DNA of 25,135 nucleotides from JANMEX01 sp049696015 (GTDB lineage: Bacteria > Pseudomonadota > Alphaproteobacteria > Rhizobiales > Rhizobiaceae): assembly GCA_049696015.1 (NCBI GenBank), contig JBAVTG010000246.1, positions 1-25,135 on the forward strand. The letters are read 5' to 3'. This document shows, one piece after another, positions 6,556 to 13,570 of the stretch (its first letter is position 1; every line of letters begins with the position of its first letter). Made by a program: the position numbers and the translations under genes. The notes beneath the pieces are model-generated. The model saw only the letters and a program-made list of their open reading frames with translations, ran no database searches and was not told where the DNA came from.

Positions 6556-8547
6556 TCAGTGATTGTGGCGGGCCATGACCTTGTCCACGAGCGCTTCAGC
6601 AGTGATGCCGAAATGCTTGAACAGGTCTTTTGCCGGGGCCGATGCGCCAAAGCCTGTCATGCCGACAAACAGGCCATGTTCGCCGATGATGGCATCCCAG
6701 CCGAAACGCAGGCCGGCCTCTACCGCAATGCGCACCGGCGCGGTGCCGATGACGGCTTTGCGGGTTGCCTCGTCTTGGGCAAGGAACAAGTCCATTGACG
6801 GAACCGAGACGACGCGGGCATGGACGCCCTTTTCGGCGAGCAGCTTGCGCGCGTTGACGGCGATTTCGACTTCTGAGCCAGACGCAAAGATCGAGACCTG
6901 CGCCTTGCCGCCTTCGGCCGGGAGCAGCTCGTAGGCGCCGCCCGCACTCTGGTTGGTCTTGGCTGTGGCGCGCAGTTGCGGCAGATTCTGGCGCGACAGG
7001 CACAGGACTGTCGGACCATCGGTGCGCTCGAGCGCCAGCTGCCAGCACTCGGCAGTTTCGATCGTGTCGCACGGGCGGAAAGTGCGCAGGTTCGGAATGC
7101 AGCGCAGCGCCGCCAGATGTTCGACCGGCTGATGGGTCGGGCCGTCTTCGCCAAGGCCGATGGAATCGTGCGTCATGACGTAAGTGACGCCAATGCCCAT
7201 GAGCGATGCGAGGCGGATCGCAGGGCGGGCATAATCGGTGAATACCATGAACGTGCCGCCAGCAGGAACCAGGCCGCCGTGCAGCGCAATGCCGCTCATG
7301 GCTGCGCACATGCCATGCTCGCGGATGCCCCAGCGGATGTAGCGGCCCTTGAAGTTCTTGGCGCTCACGTCCAGTTCAAAGCCCTTGGCCTTGGTGTTGT
7401 TGGAGGGTGTCAGATCGGCAGAGCCGGAAACGAGTTCGGGCATGACGGCCTTGATCGCGTCCAATGCCAATTCGGATGCCTTGCGGGTGGCGACCGTCTG
7501 CGGATTGGCCAAAAGACCCTTGATGTGCGCGGCGACCGCCTTGCCGATCTTGGGTGAACGCACGCCCGTCATGCGGCGGGTGAATTCGGCCCGCTTGGCA
7601 TCAGAAAGAGATGCAAGGCGGGCTTCCCACTCTTTGCGGCTATCTGCGCCCTGCGCGCCGGTTGCGCGCCATGCCTTGAGAGCCTTGGGATCAATTGCAA
7701 ACGCTTCCCCGGAAAGGCCGAGCTTGGCCTTGGTGGCGGCGGCTTCTTCGACGCCGAGCGGTTCGCCATGCGCCTTGGAGGTGCCGGCGCGCTTGGGTGA
7801 GCCGAAGCCGATGATGGTTTTGCAGGCGATCAGCGTTGGCCTGGAGGATTTCTTGGCGCGGTCGAGCGCGGCGGAAATGGCGTCAGGGTCATGGCCGTCC
7901 ACGCGCTCGGCCCGCCATCCGGCGGACTGGAAGCGTTTGATCTGGTCAACCGAGTCGGAAATCGACAGCGGGCCATCGATGGAAATGCCGTTGTCGTCCC
8001 ACAGGACGATCATGCGCGAGAGCTTGAGGTGGCCGGCGATGGCGATGGCTTCCTGGGAAACACCCTCCATCAGGTCGCCGTCGGAGGCGAGAACGTATGT
8101 GTAGTGGTCAACCAGCTTCTTGCCATACTCGGCATTCAGCATCCGCTCGGCAAGCGCCATGCCGACGGCTGTTGCAATGCCTTGGCCAAGCGGGCCGGTG
8201 GTGGTTTCCACACCTGGTGTATGGCCCCATTCGGGGTGACCGGCGGTGTTGGATCCAAGCTGGCGGAAGCGTTTGAGCTGATCGAGTGTCACACCCTCGT
8301 AACCAGTCAGATGCAACAGCGAATAGATCAGCATCGAGCCATGGCCGGCGGACAGAACGAAACGGTCGCGATCAGCCCACTTGGGATTCGAGGCGTCAAA
8401 CTTCAGATGTTTGGAAAACAGGACAGTCGCCACATCAGCAGCGCCAAGCGGCAGACCCGGATGGCCGGATTTGGCAGCCTCAACGCCGTCAATGGCAAGC
8501 GAGCGAATGGCATTGGCCATCATGTCATGGTTTTGGCGAGAGCTCAT
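6556..8547 (-). CDS. tkt: Transketolase
   Basis: This 663-residue, thiamine-diphosphate-dependent enzyme moves two-carbon units between sugar phosphates in the pentose phosphate pathway. Domains in order are the TPP-binding domain (with SGHPG at 27-31 and SDGDLMEG near residue 155), the pyrimidine-binding domain (with REHGM, and DSIGLGEDGPTHQPVEHLA) and the C-terminal domain. The frame extends to a TTG at 8565, but the ATG at 8547 gives MSSRQN, the usual start, and the length equals that of E. coli TktA. Its cofactor TPP is the product of the thiamine salvage genes further along the window. It is divergent from the DUF4164-zapA pair and upstream of gap. Confidence 0.97.
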   Translation of the reverse strand: MSSRQNHDMMANAIRSLAIDGVEAAKSGHPGLPLGAADVATVLFSKHLKFDASNPKWADRDRFVLSAGHGSMLIYSLLHLTGYEGVTLDQLKRFRQLGSNTAGHPEWGHTPGVETTTGPLGQGIATAVGMALAERMLNAEYGKKLVDHYTYVLASDGDLMEGVSQEAIAIAGHLKLSRMIVLWDDNGISIDGPLSISDSVDQIKRFQSAGWRAERVDGHDPDAISAALDRAKKSSRPTLIACKTIIGFGSPKRAGTSKAHGEPLGVEEAAATKAKLGLSGEAFAIDPKALKAWRATGAQGADSRKEWEARLASLSDAKRAEFTRRMTGVRSPKIGKAVAAHIKGLLANPQTVATRKASELALDAIKAVMPELVSGSADLTPSNNTKAKGFELDVSAKNFKGRYIRWGIREHGMCAAMSGIALHGGLVPAGGTFMVFTDYARPAIRLASLMGIGVTYVMTHDSIGLGEDGPTHQPVEHLAALRCIPNLRTFRPCDTIETAECWQLALERTDGPTVLCLSRQNLPQLRATAKTNQSAGGAYELLPAEGGKAQVSIFASGSEVEIAVNARKLLAEKGVHARVVSVPSMDLFLAQDEATRKAVIGTAPVRIAVEAGLRFGWDAIIGEHGLFVGMTGFGASAPAKDLFKHFGITAEALVDKVMARHNH

Positions 8548-8634
8548 CTGAATGTCCGTTTTCAAGAATGGCAGGGCAGCTTTGCGTTAACGGCCGAAAT
8601 GACCATACGGCAGGCGGTTGAAACTAGCCTCGGA

Positions 8635-8662
8635 CACATAACAGGAGTGACCGGCCAATCAA
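8635..8662 (-). promoter_or_regulatory. Candidate tkt promoter
   Basis: On the minus strand, TTGATT (8662-8657) and TATGTG (8640-8635) are 16 bp apart. Transcription would start near 8628, leaving a leader of about 80 bases before the ATG at 8547. The hexamers are plausible but not strong. Confidence 0.35.
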
Positions 8663-8730
8663 CTGAAAACGCCCGTTTCGAATCGATTTGATTTGTGAAC
8701 AGGGAAGTTTTTATCGACCAAAGCGCTGTG

Positions 8731-8758
8731 TTGACGGCTCCGAAGCTGCAATTGTAAG
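8731..8758 (+). promoter_or_regulatory. Candidate promoter of DUF4164-zapA
   Basis: TTGACG (8731-8736) has a good -35 match. TGTAAG (8753-8758) lies 16 bp downstream and is a weak -10. It is the best-looking plus-strand site in the 276-bp divergent region between tkt and the DUF4164 gene. Confidence 0.35.
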
Positions 8759-8823
8759 GTTTGATGACCACAAGGCATGCGGCCGCGCGATTCGTGACGG
8801 CTGCGAGGGGAGAGCCAGCGGCC

Positions 8824-9096
8824 ATGACGGGACAGCCTACGCTCAAACAGGTGCTTGACCGGATGAACCGGGCGCTTACGGCGCTCGAGGCAACCGTGGC
8901 CTCAAAGGCCGAGCAAGATGTGAACTATGCGGAAGCCGAGGAAGAAGTGCAGCGGCTCAATGCTGACCGGTCGCGTCTTGCACAGGAGCTCGACAACTCC
9001 GAAGCGCGGGGCGAACGGCTGACAGGCGCCAACAAGGAAGTGTCGCGCCGCCTTGTGAGCGCGATGGAAACCATCCGCGCCGTGCTGGACAGATAG
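8824..9096 (+). CDS. DUF4164 family coiled-coil protein
   Basis: This 90-residue protein is almost entirely a predicted coiled coil (about residues 8-75: heptads of Leu/Ala with Glu/Arg/Lys between), ending in SRRLVSAMETIRAVL. This matches the DUF4164 family, which in Rhizobiales typically sits immediately before zapA. The start at 8824 follows GAGGGGAGAG; in-frame starts at 8761 and 8764 are less likely. It ends 10 bases before the zapA ATG, so the two are one operon. By position and coiled-coil nature it may assist ZapA or the division machinery, but this is inference. No enzymatic motif is present. Confidence 0.87.
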   Translation: MTGQPTLKQVLDRMNRALTALEATVASKAEQDVNYAEAEEEVQRLNADRSRLAQELDNSEARGERLTGANKEVSRRLVSAMETIRAVLDR

Positions 9097-9106
9097 GACA
9101 AGACAT

Positions 9107-9478
9107 ATGGCCCAGGTGAATGTGACCATCGACGGCAAGACCTACCGCATGGCCTGCGATGAGGGGCAGGAAGCGCATCTGGAAAACCTTGCGGCCCGCT
9201 TTGACAAATATGTCAGCCATCTCAAGGAAGGCTTTGGCGAGATTGGCGACAACCGCCTGACCGTCATGGCCGGCATCATGGTGATGGACGAGCTGGTGGA
9301 AATGCAAAAGCGCATCAAGGGAATCGAAAGTGAACTCGAAACGCTGCGCAAGACGCGCGACGAGGCGCTGTCCAAGGCCGATAAGAATGATTCCGCGTTG
9401 ACCGGCGTCTTGTCAGAAATGGCTGCGCGGCTTGAGGCTGTTGCGGGCAAACTGACGGTGAAGGCAACAGCGCATTGA
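9107..9478 (+). CDS. zapA: Cell division protein ZapA
   Basis: This 123-residue protein has the ZapA fold: an N-terminal beta part (VNVTIDGKTYRMACDEGQE, residues 4-22), the helix with HLENLAARFDKYV, then RLTVMAGIMVMDELVEM, and a long C-terminal coiled coil (about 62-115). ZapA binds FtsZ and bundles protofilaments in the Z-ring at mid-cell. The C-terminal tail is longer than in E. coli (109 residues), which is usual in alphaproteobacteria. It follows the DUF4164 gene by 10 bases. The usual ssrS/5-FCL-type neighbours do not follow; the convergent uup gene begins its stop codon 4 bases later, so the transcripts must overlap. Confidence 0.94.
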   Translation: MAQVNVTIDGKTYRMACDEGQEAHLENLAARFDKYVSHLKEGFGEIGDNRLTVMAGIMVMDELVEMQKRIKGIESELETLRKTRDEALSKADKNDSALTGVLSEMAARLEAVAGKLTVKATAH

Positions 9479-9482
9479 TCGT

Positions 9483-11294
9483 TTAGCCGCCCTCAACCTC
9501 TGCCCGCATCATTTCCAGTTCCAACCATTCGTCCTCCATCCTGGCGATAGAGGCGCGCATGGCTTCGAGTTCTGCGGCGATGCGGTTGAAACTTGCCGGG
9601 TCTTTGGCAAACAGCGCCGGGTCGGCGAGTTTTGCTTCCATCAGGCCTGTTTTCTTGGTTGCGTCTTCGATTTTGCCGGGCAGGGTTTCGAGCGCGAACT
9701 TATGTTTGTAGGACAGTCTGGATTGCGGTTTTGCTGTATCCGGCGCGCTGGGCGCGGCGGCGGATTGCGTTGCGGCTTTTGCCACTGATTTGGCCTGAGC
9801 CAAGGCGGCTTTGCGCTGGGCGAGCATGTCGGAATAGCCGCCGGCATATTCGGTCCATTTGCCATTGCCTTCCGGCGCGATGGTGGACGTTACGGTCCGG
9901 TCGAGAAAGTCGCGGTCATGGCTGATCAAAATGACAGTGCCCGGAAAGGCTGCAACCAGTTCCTGCAGCAGGTCAAGCGTCTCCATGTCGAGATCGTTTG
10001 TCGGCTCATCGAGGATGAGGAGATTAGCGGGGCGCGAAAGAACGCGAGCCAAGATAAGGCGCGCTTTCTCGCCGCCGGATAATTCCTTGACCGGTGTGCG
10101 CGCCTGTTCGGGTTTGAACAGGAAATCCTTCATGTGGGAAACAACATGCTTTTCCATGCCGTTGATCACAAGATTGTCGCCGCGCCCGTCTGTCAGATAG
10201 TGCGCCAGCGTTTCTTCAGGGTCGGCGTCCTCGCGTTTCTGGTCAAGCGTTGCGATCTCGAGATTCACGCCAAGGCGGATTTTTCCCGTGTCGGGGGTCA
10301 GTTCGCCGGTAAGCATTTTCAACAGTGTGGTCTTGCCAGCGCCATTGGGGCCGACAATGCCGACCCGGTCGCCGCGCTGGATACGGGTGGAAAATCCGCT
10401 GACCAATGTCCGCTCGCCATAGGCTTTGGAAATGGATTTGGCTTCGATGACCAGCTTGCCGGATTCGCGCGTGTCTGAAACCTGCATTTTGACATTGCCG
10501 GCCGTCTTCTCGCGATCACGGAATTGGGTGCGCAGATCCGCCAGTTCGCCCATGCGCCGCATGTTGCGCTTGCGCCTTGCGGTGACGCCGAAGCGCACCC
10601 AATGCTCTTCGCGCTCGATCTGACGGCCAAGCTTGTGCTGTTCCAGCTCTTCTTCTTCCAGGATCGTGTCGCGCCATTCCTCAAAATGGGCAAAACCCTT
10701 GTCGAGCCGCTTCGTTTTTCCCCGGTCGAGCCAGATCGTGTTGCGGGTCACTTTTTCCAGGAAGCGCCGGTCGTGGGAGATCAGCACGAGGGCCGAGCGG
10801 GTTGAGGCCAGTTCGCCTTCCAGCCACTCAATCGTTGTGAGGTCGAGATGGTTTGTCGGCTCATCCAACAGTAGAATATCAGGCTCAGGCGCCATCACCC
10901 GCGCCAGCGCAGCGCGGCGGGCTTCGCCCCCCGACAGCGTTGACGGCTCCTCATCGCCCGTCAACTCCAGATGTTCGAGCAGGTAGGTCACGCGGTGCGG
11001 ATCATCGGACGGGCCGAGCCCAGCCAAGCAATACTCGCGCACGGTCTTGGCCGCGCCGAAATCCGGCGCTTGCGGCAGATAGCGGATGGTGGCGGATGGA
11101 TGCTTGAAAATCTCGCCGTCCATCGGCTCGACCAGGCCTGCGGCGATTTTCAGAAGTGTGGACTTGCCCGAACCATTTCGGCCAACCAAAGCGATCCTGT
11201 CATTGGGCAGCACCGACAATTCCGCCCCATCCAGAAGCGGGCGGCCGCCGAATGTCAGAAAGATGCGGTCAAGCTTGAGTAGTGGCGGGGCCAT
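9483..11294 (-). CDS. uup: ABC-F family ATPase, Uup type
   Basis: This 603-residue protein has two fused ABC ATPase domains and no membrane segment, so it is an ABC-F protein acting on ribosomes or nucleic acids rather than a transporter. The first Walker A is GRNGSGKS (38-45), with signature LSGGE and Walker B ILLLDEPTNHLD. The second set is GPNGAGKT, LSGGE and LLILDEPTNDLD. An Ala/Gln/Pro-rich linker leads to a C-terminal coiled coil (about residues 540-600), which marks the Uup subfamily. E. coli Uup affects precise excision of transposons and ribosome function. No Shine-Dalgarno sequence precedes the ATG at 11294; the T-run of a terminator lies directly before it. Confidence 0.94.
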   Translation of the reverse strand: MAPPLLKLDRIFLTFGGRPLLDGAELSVLPNDRIALVGRNGSGKSTLLKIAAGLVEPMDGEIFKHPSATIRYLPQAPDFGAAKTVREYCLAGLGPSDDPHRVTYLLEHLELTGDEEPSTLSGGEARRAALARVMAPEPDILLLDEPTNHLDLTTIEWLEGELASTRSALVLISHDRRFLEKVTRNTIWLDRGKTKRLDKGFAHFEEWRDTILEEEELEQHKLGRQIEREEHWVRFGVTARRKRNMRRMGELADLRTQFRDREKTAGNVKMQVSDTRESGKLVIEAKSISKAYGERTLVSGFSTRIQRGDRVGIVGPNGAGKTTLLKMLTGELTPDTGKIRLGVNLEIATLDQKREDADPEETLAHYLTDGRGDNLVINGMEKHVVSHMKDFLFKPEQARTPVKELSGGEKARLILARVLSRPANLLILDEPTNDLDMETLDLLQELVAAFPGTVILISHDRDFLDRTVTSTIAPEGNGKWTEYAGGYSDMLAQRKAALAQAKSVAKAATQSAAAPSAPDTAKPQSRLSYKHKFALETLPGKIEDATKKTGLMEAKLADPALFAKDPASFNRIAAELEAMRASIARMEDEWLELEMMRAEVEGG

Positions 11295-11295
11295 G

Positions 11296-11330
11296 AAAAA
11301 GGACGCTCGTCAGATTGCTGAGGAGCGTCC
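11296..11330 (-). terminator. Rho-independent terminator of the lipoprotein gene
   Basis: On the minus strand GGACGCTC (11330-11323) pairs with GAGCGTCC (11308-11301), extended inward by CAGC-type pairing with one G/G mismatch, and is followed by five T's (11300-11296). It lies 36 bases behind the lipoprotein stop codon and ends 2 bases before the uup ATG. Confidence 0.8.
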
Positions 11331-11365
11331 TGATGGCTGTTCGGCTTCAAGCCGTCAAGTGCGGA

Positions 11366-11629
11366 TTATTCGCAGCGCGCTTCGTAGATACGGCCGCGAC
11401 GGTCGCGGTAACGGCAATAACCGCGGCGTTCCAGAGACTTGCCGATCAAAGCGCCGGTCACTGCGCCGACACCGGCGCCGATGAGCGTCGACTCGGTGTT
11501 GCCACCGATCGCCTGCCCGATCAACGCGCCGCCGACTGCGCCGCCAACAGCGCCTTGTTCCGTGGTCGTGCAGCCCGAAACGGCCACCGACAACGTCAAC
11601 GCCATAAGAATGGCCGAGAGTTTCTTCAT
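11366..11629 (-). CDS. Glycine-zipper (YMGG-like) lipoprotein
   Basis: This 87-residue protein has a lipoprotein signal ending in the lipobox VSGC, with acylated C20. The mature part is a glycine-zipper region (GAVGGAVGGALIGQAIGG, then LIGAGVGAVTGALIGKS, about residues 26-66), followed by a basic, cysteine-containing tail (YCRYRDRRGRIYEARCE). It resembles the small outer-membrane lipoproteins of the 17-kDa-antigen or YMGG-like class, whose glycine helices insert into membranes. The start at 11629 follows AGGAG; an in-frame start at 11644 would break the typical signal peptide. It has its own terminator. Its role is probably envelope-related; no specific function is known. Confidence 0.87.
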   Translation of the reverse strand: MKKLSAILMALTLSVAVSGCTTTEQGAVGGAVGGALIGQAIGGNTESTLIGAGVGAVTGALIGKSLERRGYCRYRDRRGRIYEARCE

Positions 11630-11690
11630 GGGTAATCTCCTCATTTTCCGCGCCCTTGCAAAATCTTTATCACAAGGAACGCCAATGTCT

Positions 11691-11726
11691 AAAAAAAGTT
11701 CCGGCCTGATTTCGGTACGGTCAGGC
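11691..11726 (-). terminator. Possible terminator after the thiamine pyrophosphokinase gene
   Basis: On the minus strand GCCTGA (11726-11721, including the stop codon) can pair with TCAGGC (11709-11704), and a run of seven T's follows at 11697-11691. Six bases separate stem and T-run, so the structure is imperfect; an alternative shorter stem reaches the T-run. Confidence 0.4.
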
Positions 11727-12353
11727 AGATGAACCGGCGATGAACAGGGCTTGCCCGCCCTTGAGCGCCACAGTCACGGGTCCTGCGGCGATGTTAGACA
11801 TTGTCAGCGACAAACCGGTTGCAACATCGCGGTTTTCCAGCGGCCATTTTGCCCCGGCGATCGAAAGGCCGGTTAGCGGGCCAAAGCCGATGATTGAGAA
11901 CAATGTGCCGGGTTCAAGCGCGAAATCCGACTCCCCTGGCAGGATTGGCGCGGCTTCCTGCGCGCCATCGGCAAGCAAGACGTCGAACCCGCGTTGCTTA
12001 AGCCCAAGAGCCTGAAACGCATGCAGGAAGGCGTGATCAAAGCGCGTTCCGCCAAAGGCCCCGACCAGCACAAAACGGGTGCAGCCGCGCCGGATTGCTT
12101 CATCGACTGCCAATTCGCCGTCGGTCTTGGCCTTGTCTTGCGGGAACGGGATGCGTGGCACATTCTTGTAACGCTCATGGAGCGCAGGCGTGGCGGAATC
12201 GAAGTCACCCATCCATAAATCCACGGTGAGGCCGAGCGCATCTGCATGGCGAATGCCGGAATCAGCAGCGATCGCCAGCGCATGGCTGCACTGGTCTTTG
12301 AGACGGTCTGTTACAGTGACATCGCCGCCAAGCAGGATGACGCATGATTTCAT
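11721..12353 (-). CDS. thiN: Thiamine diphosphokinase
   Basis: This 210-residue cytoplasmic enzyme transfers pyrophosphate from ATP to thiamine, giving TPP in one step. Family motifs are in order: ADSGIRHA (30-37), GDFDS (49-53, metal and substrate binding), KTDGELAVDEAI (76-87) and GGTRFDH (101-107). The C-terminal beta domain with FGPLTGLSIAGAKWPL is also typical. It is divergent from the thiamine transporter operon thiBPQ, so imported thiamine would be converted here to the cofactor and riboswitch ligand. The riboswitch sequence is on the opposite strand and does not precede this gene in the sense direction, so direct TPP control of it is not indicated. Confidence 0.93.
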   Translation of the reverse strand: MKSCVILLGGDVTVTDRLKDQCSHALAIAADSGIRHADALGLTVDLWMGDFDSATPALHERYKNVPRIPFPQDKAKTDGELAVDEAIRRGCTRFVLVGAFGGTRFDHAFLHAFQALGLKQRGFDVLLADGAQEAAPILPGESDFALEPGTLFSIIGFGPLTGLSIAGAKWPLENRDVATGLSLTMSNIAAGPVTVALKGGQALFIAGSSA

Positions 12354-12375
12354 TTTGGAACCTGTCCTGTGCCGC

Positions 12376-12403
12376 TTGCCATCGATGCCTGACGATATTA
12401 AAC
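12376..12403 (+). promoter_or_regulatory. Candidate promoter of thiBPQ
   Basis: TTGCCA (12376-12381) and TTAAAC (12398-12403) are 16 bp apart and end about 10 bases before the P1 stem of the riboswitch. Position is right for a riboswitch-led transcript; the hexamers are moderate. Confidence 0.35.
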
Positions 12404-12412
12404 CTTGTCTTG

Positions 12413-12514
12413 CTCTAACGGGGTGCCGCTCGGTTGAAAAGACCGGCGCGGCTGAGAGGCGAAGACGCCAACCCGCTGAACCTGATCCGGCTCATACCGG
12501 CGGAGGGATTAGAG
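12413..12514 (+). promoter_or_regulatory. TPP riboswitch (THI element)
   Basis: P1 is closed by CTCTAA (12413-12418) with TTAGAG (12509-12514). Between them lie the conserved TPP aptamer elements: GGGGTGCC at the P2 start, CTGAGA (12452-12457) in the pyrimidine-sensing arm, ACCCGCTGAACCTGATC (12471-12487), and the CATACCGGCGGAGGGA arm that binds the pyrophosphate. An extra P3a hairpin (GGTTGAAAAGACC) is present. It precedes thiB on the same strand. The downstream platform has no T-run, but CCTTCA (12542-12547) can pair with TGAAGG (12558-12563), which overlaps the AAGGAGG site. Control by translation initiation is therefore likely. Confidence 0.95.
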
Positions 12515-12571
12515 GCAAGTGGCGATCCCCGGCACCTGTCCCCTTCACCTGTAACAATGAAGGAGGCGCCG

Positions 12572-13570
12572 ATGCGATCCCTGTTTTCTGCTACCTTAAG
12601 CTTGCTAGCGATCTCGACCTGTCTTGCCCATGCCGAAGGCAAGGTCACGGTCTATACATATGAAAGCTTCACAGCCGAATGGGGCCCGGGCCCCAAGGTG
12701 AAGGCTGCTTTCGAGAAAGGCTGCGGCTGCGATCTCGAATTCGTCTCCGTTGCGGATGGCGTTGCGCTGCTGAACCGGCTCAAGCTTGAAGGCAATGCAA
12801 CCGGCGCGGACATTGTGCTCGGTCTTGATACCAATTTGACAGCGGAGGCCAAAGCGACCGGGTTATTTGCACCGCATGGAACCGATGTATCAGGGCTCAC
12901 TGTGCCCGGCGGCTATGCTGATGACATTTTTATTCCGTTTGATTACGCCCATTTTGCTGTGATCTACGACAGCGAGAAGGTGAAAAATCCGCCAAAAAGC
13001 CTGAAGGAACTGGTTGAAGCGGGCGATGGAACGAAGATCGTCATTCAGGATCCGCGCACATCAACGCCCGGCCTCGGTCTTGTCCTGTGGATGAAATCGG
13101 TTTTCGGCGACAAAGCGGGCGAGGCATGGGCCAGGCTAAAGCTGAAGGTCCTGACAGTGACCCCCGGCTGGTCAGAAGCCTACGGCCTGTTCACCAAGGG
13201 CGAGGCGGAGATGGTGCTGTCCTACACCACGTCGCCTGCCTATCACATGATTGCCGAAAGTTCGGGCCGCTATCAGGCCGCAGCATTTTCGGAAGGCCAT
13301 TATTTGCAGATCGAGGTTGCCGCACAAACAGTCAAGGGCAGTGCCAATCCTTTGGCGGCGCAGTTCCTGGCTTTCATGGTTTCACCCTCATTTCAGGACA
13401 TTATCCCGGAAACCAACTGGATGTTCCCGGCAGGAAAGACATCTTCTCCGCTCAATCCGGTGTTCGACCAAATGGTCAAGCCGGAAAAGACCCTGATTTA
13501 CAGCGCTGATGAAGTGGCTAAAAACCGGACTGCCTGGATTGCCGAATGGCAAGAGGCGCTCGGCAAGTGA
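12572..13570 (+). CDS. thiB: Thiamine ABC transporter, substrate-binding protein
   Basis: This 332-residue periplasmic protein binds thiamine or its phosphates and delivers them to ThiPQ. It begins with a signal peptide (MRSLFSATLSLLAISTCLAHA). The mature chain opens with KVTVYTYESFTAEWGPGPKVKAAFEKGCGCDLEFVSVAD, the ThiB family start; FIPFDYAHFAVIYDSEKV and the YTTSPAYHMI segment follow. The start is fixed by AAGGAGG at 12560-12566; upstream in-frame codons lie inside the riboswitch region. The thiP ATG overlaps its TGA stop by one base (TGATG), so thiB and thiP are translationally coupled. Expression should fall when TPP is high. Confidence 0.96.
   Translation: MRSLFSATLSLLAISTCLAHAEGKVTVYTYESFTAEWGPGPKVKAAFEKGCGCDLEFVSVADGVALLNRLKLEGNATGADIVLGLDTNLTAEAKATGLFAPHGTDVSGLTVPGGYADDIFIPFDYAHFAVIYDSEKVKNPPKSLKELVEAGDGTKIVIQDPRTSTPGLGLVLWMKSVFGDKAGEAWARLKLKVLTVTPGWSEAYGLFTKGEAEMVLSYTTSPAYHMIAESSGRYQAAAFSEGHYLQIEVAAQTVKGSANPLAAQFLAFMVSPSFQDIIPETNWMFPAGKTSSPLNPVFDQMVKPEKTLIYSADEVAKNRTAWIAEWQEALGK

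Noticed and set aside
7349..8104. 251-codon plus-strand frame inside tkt
   Set aside because: It is antisense to a complete transketolase gene and its composition is that of a shadow frame.
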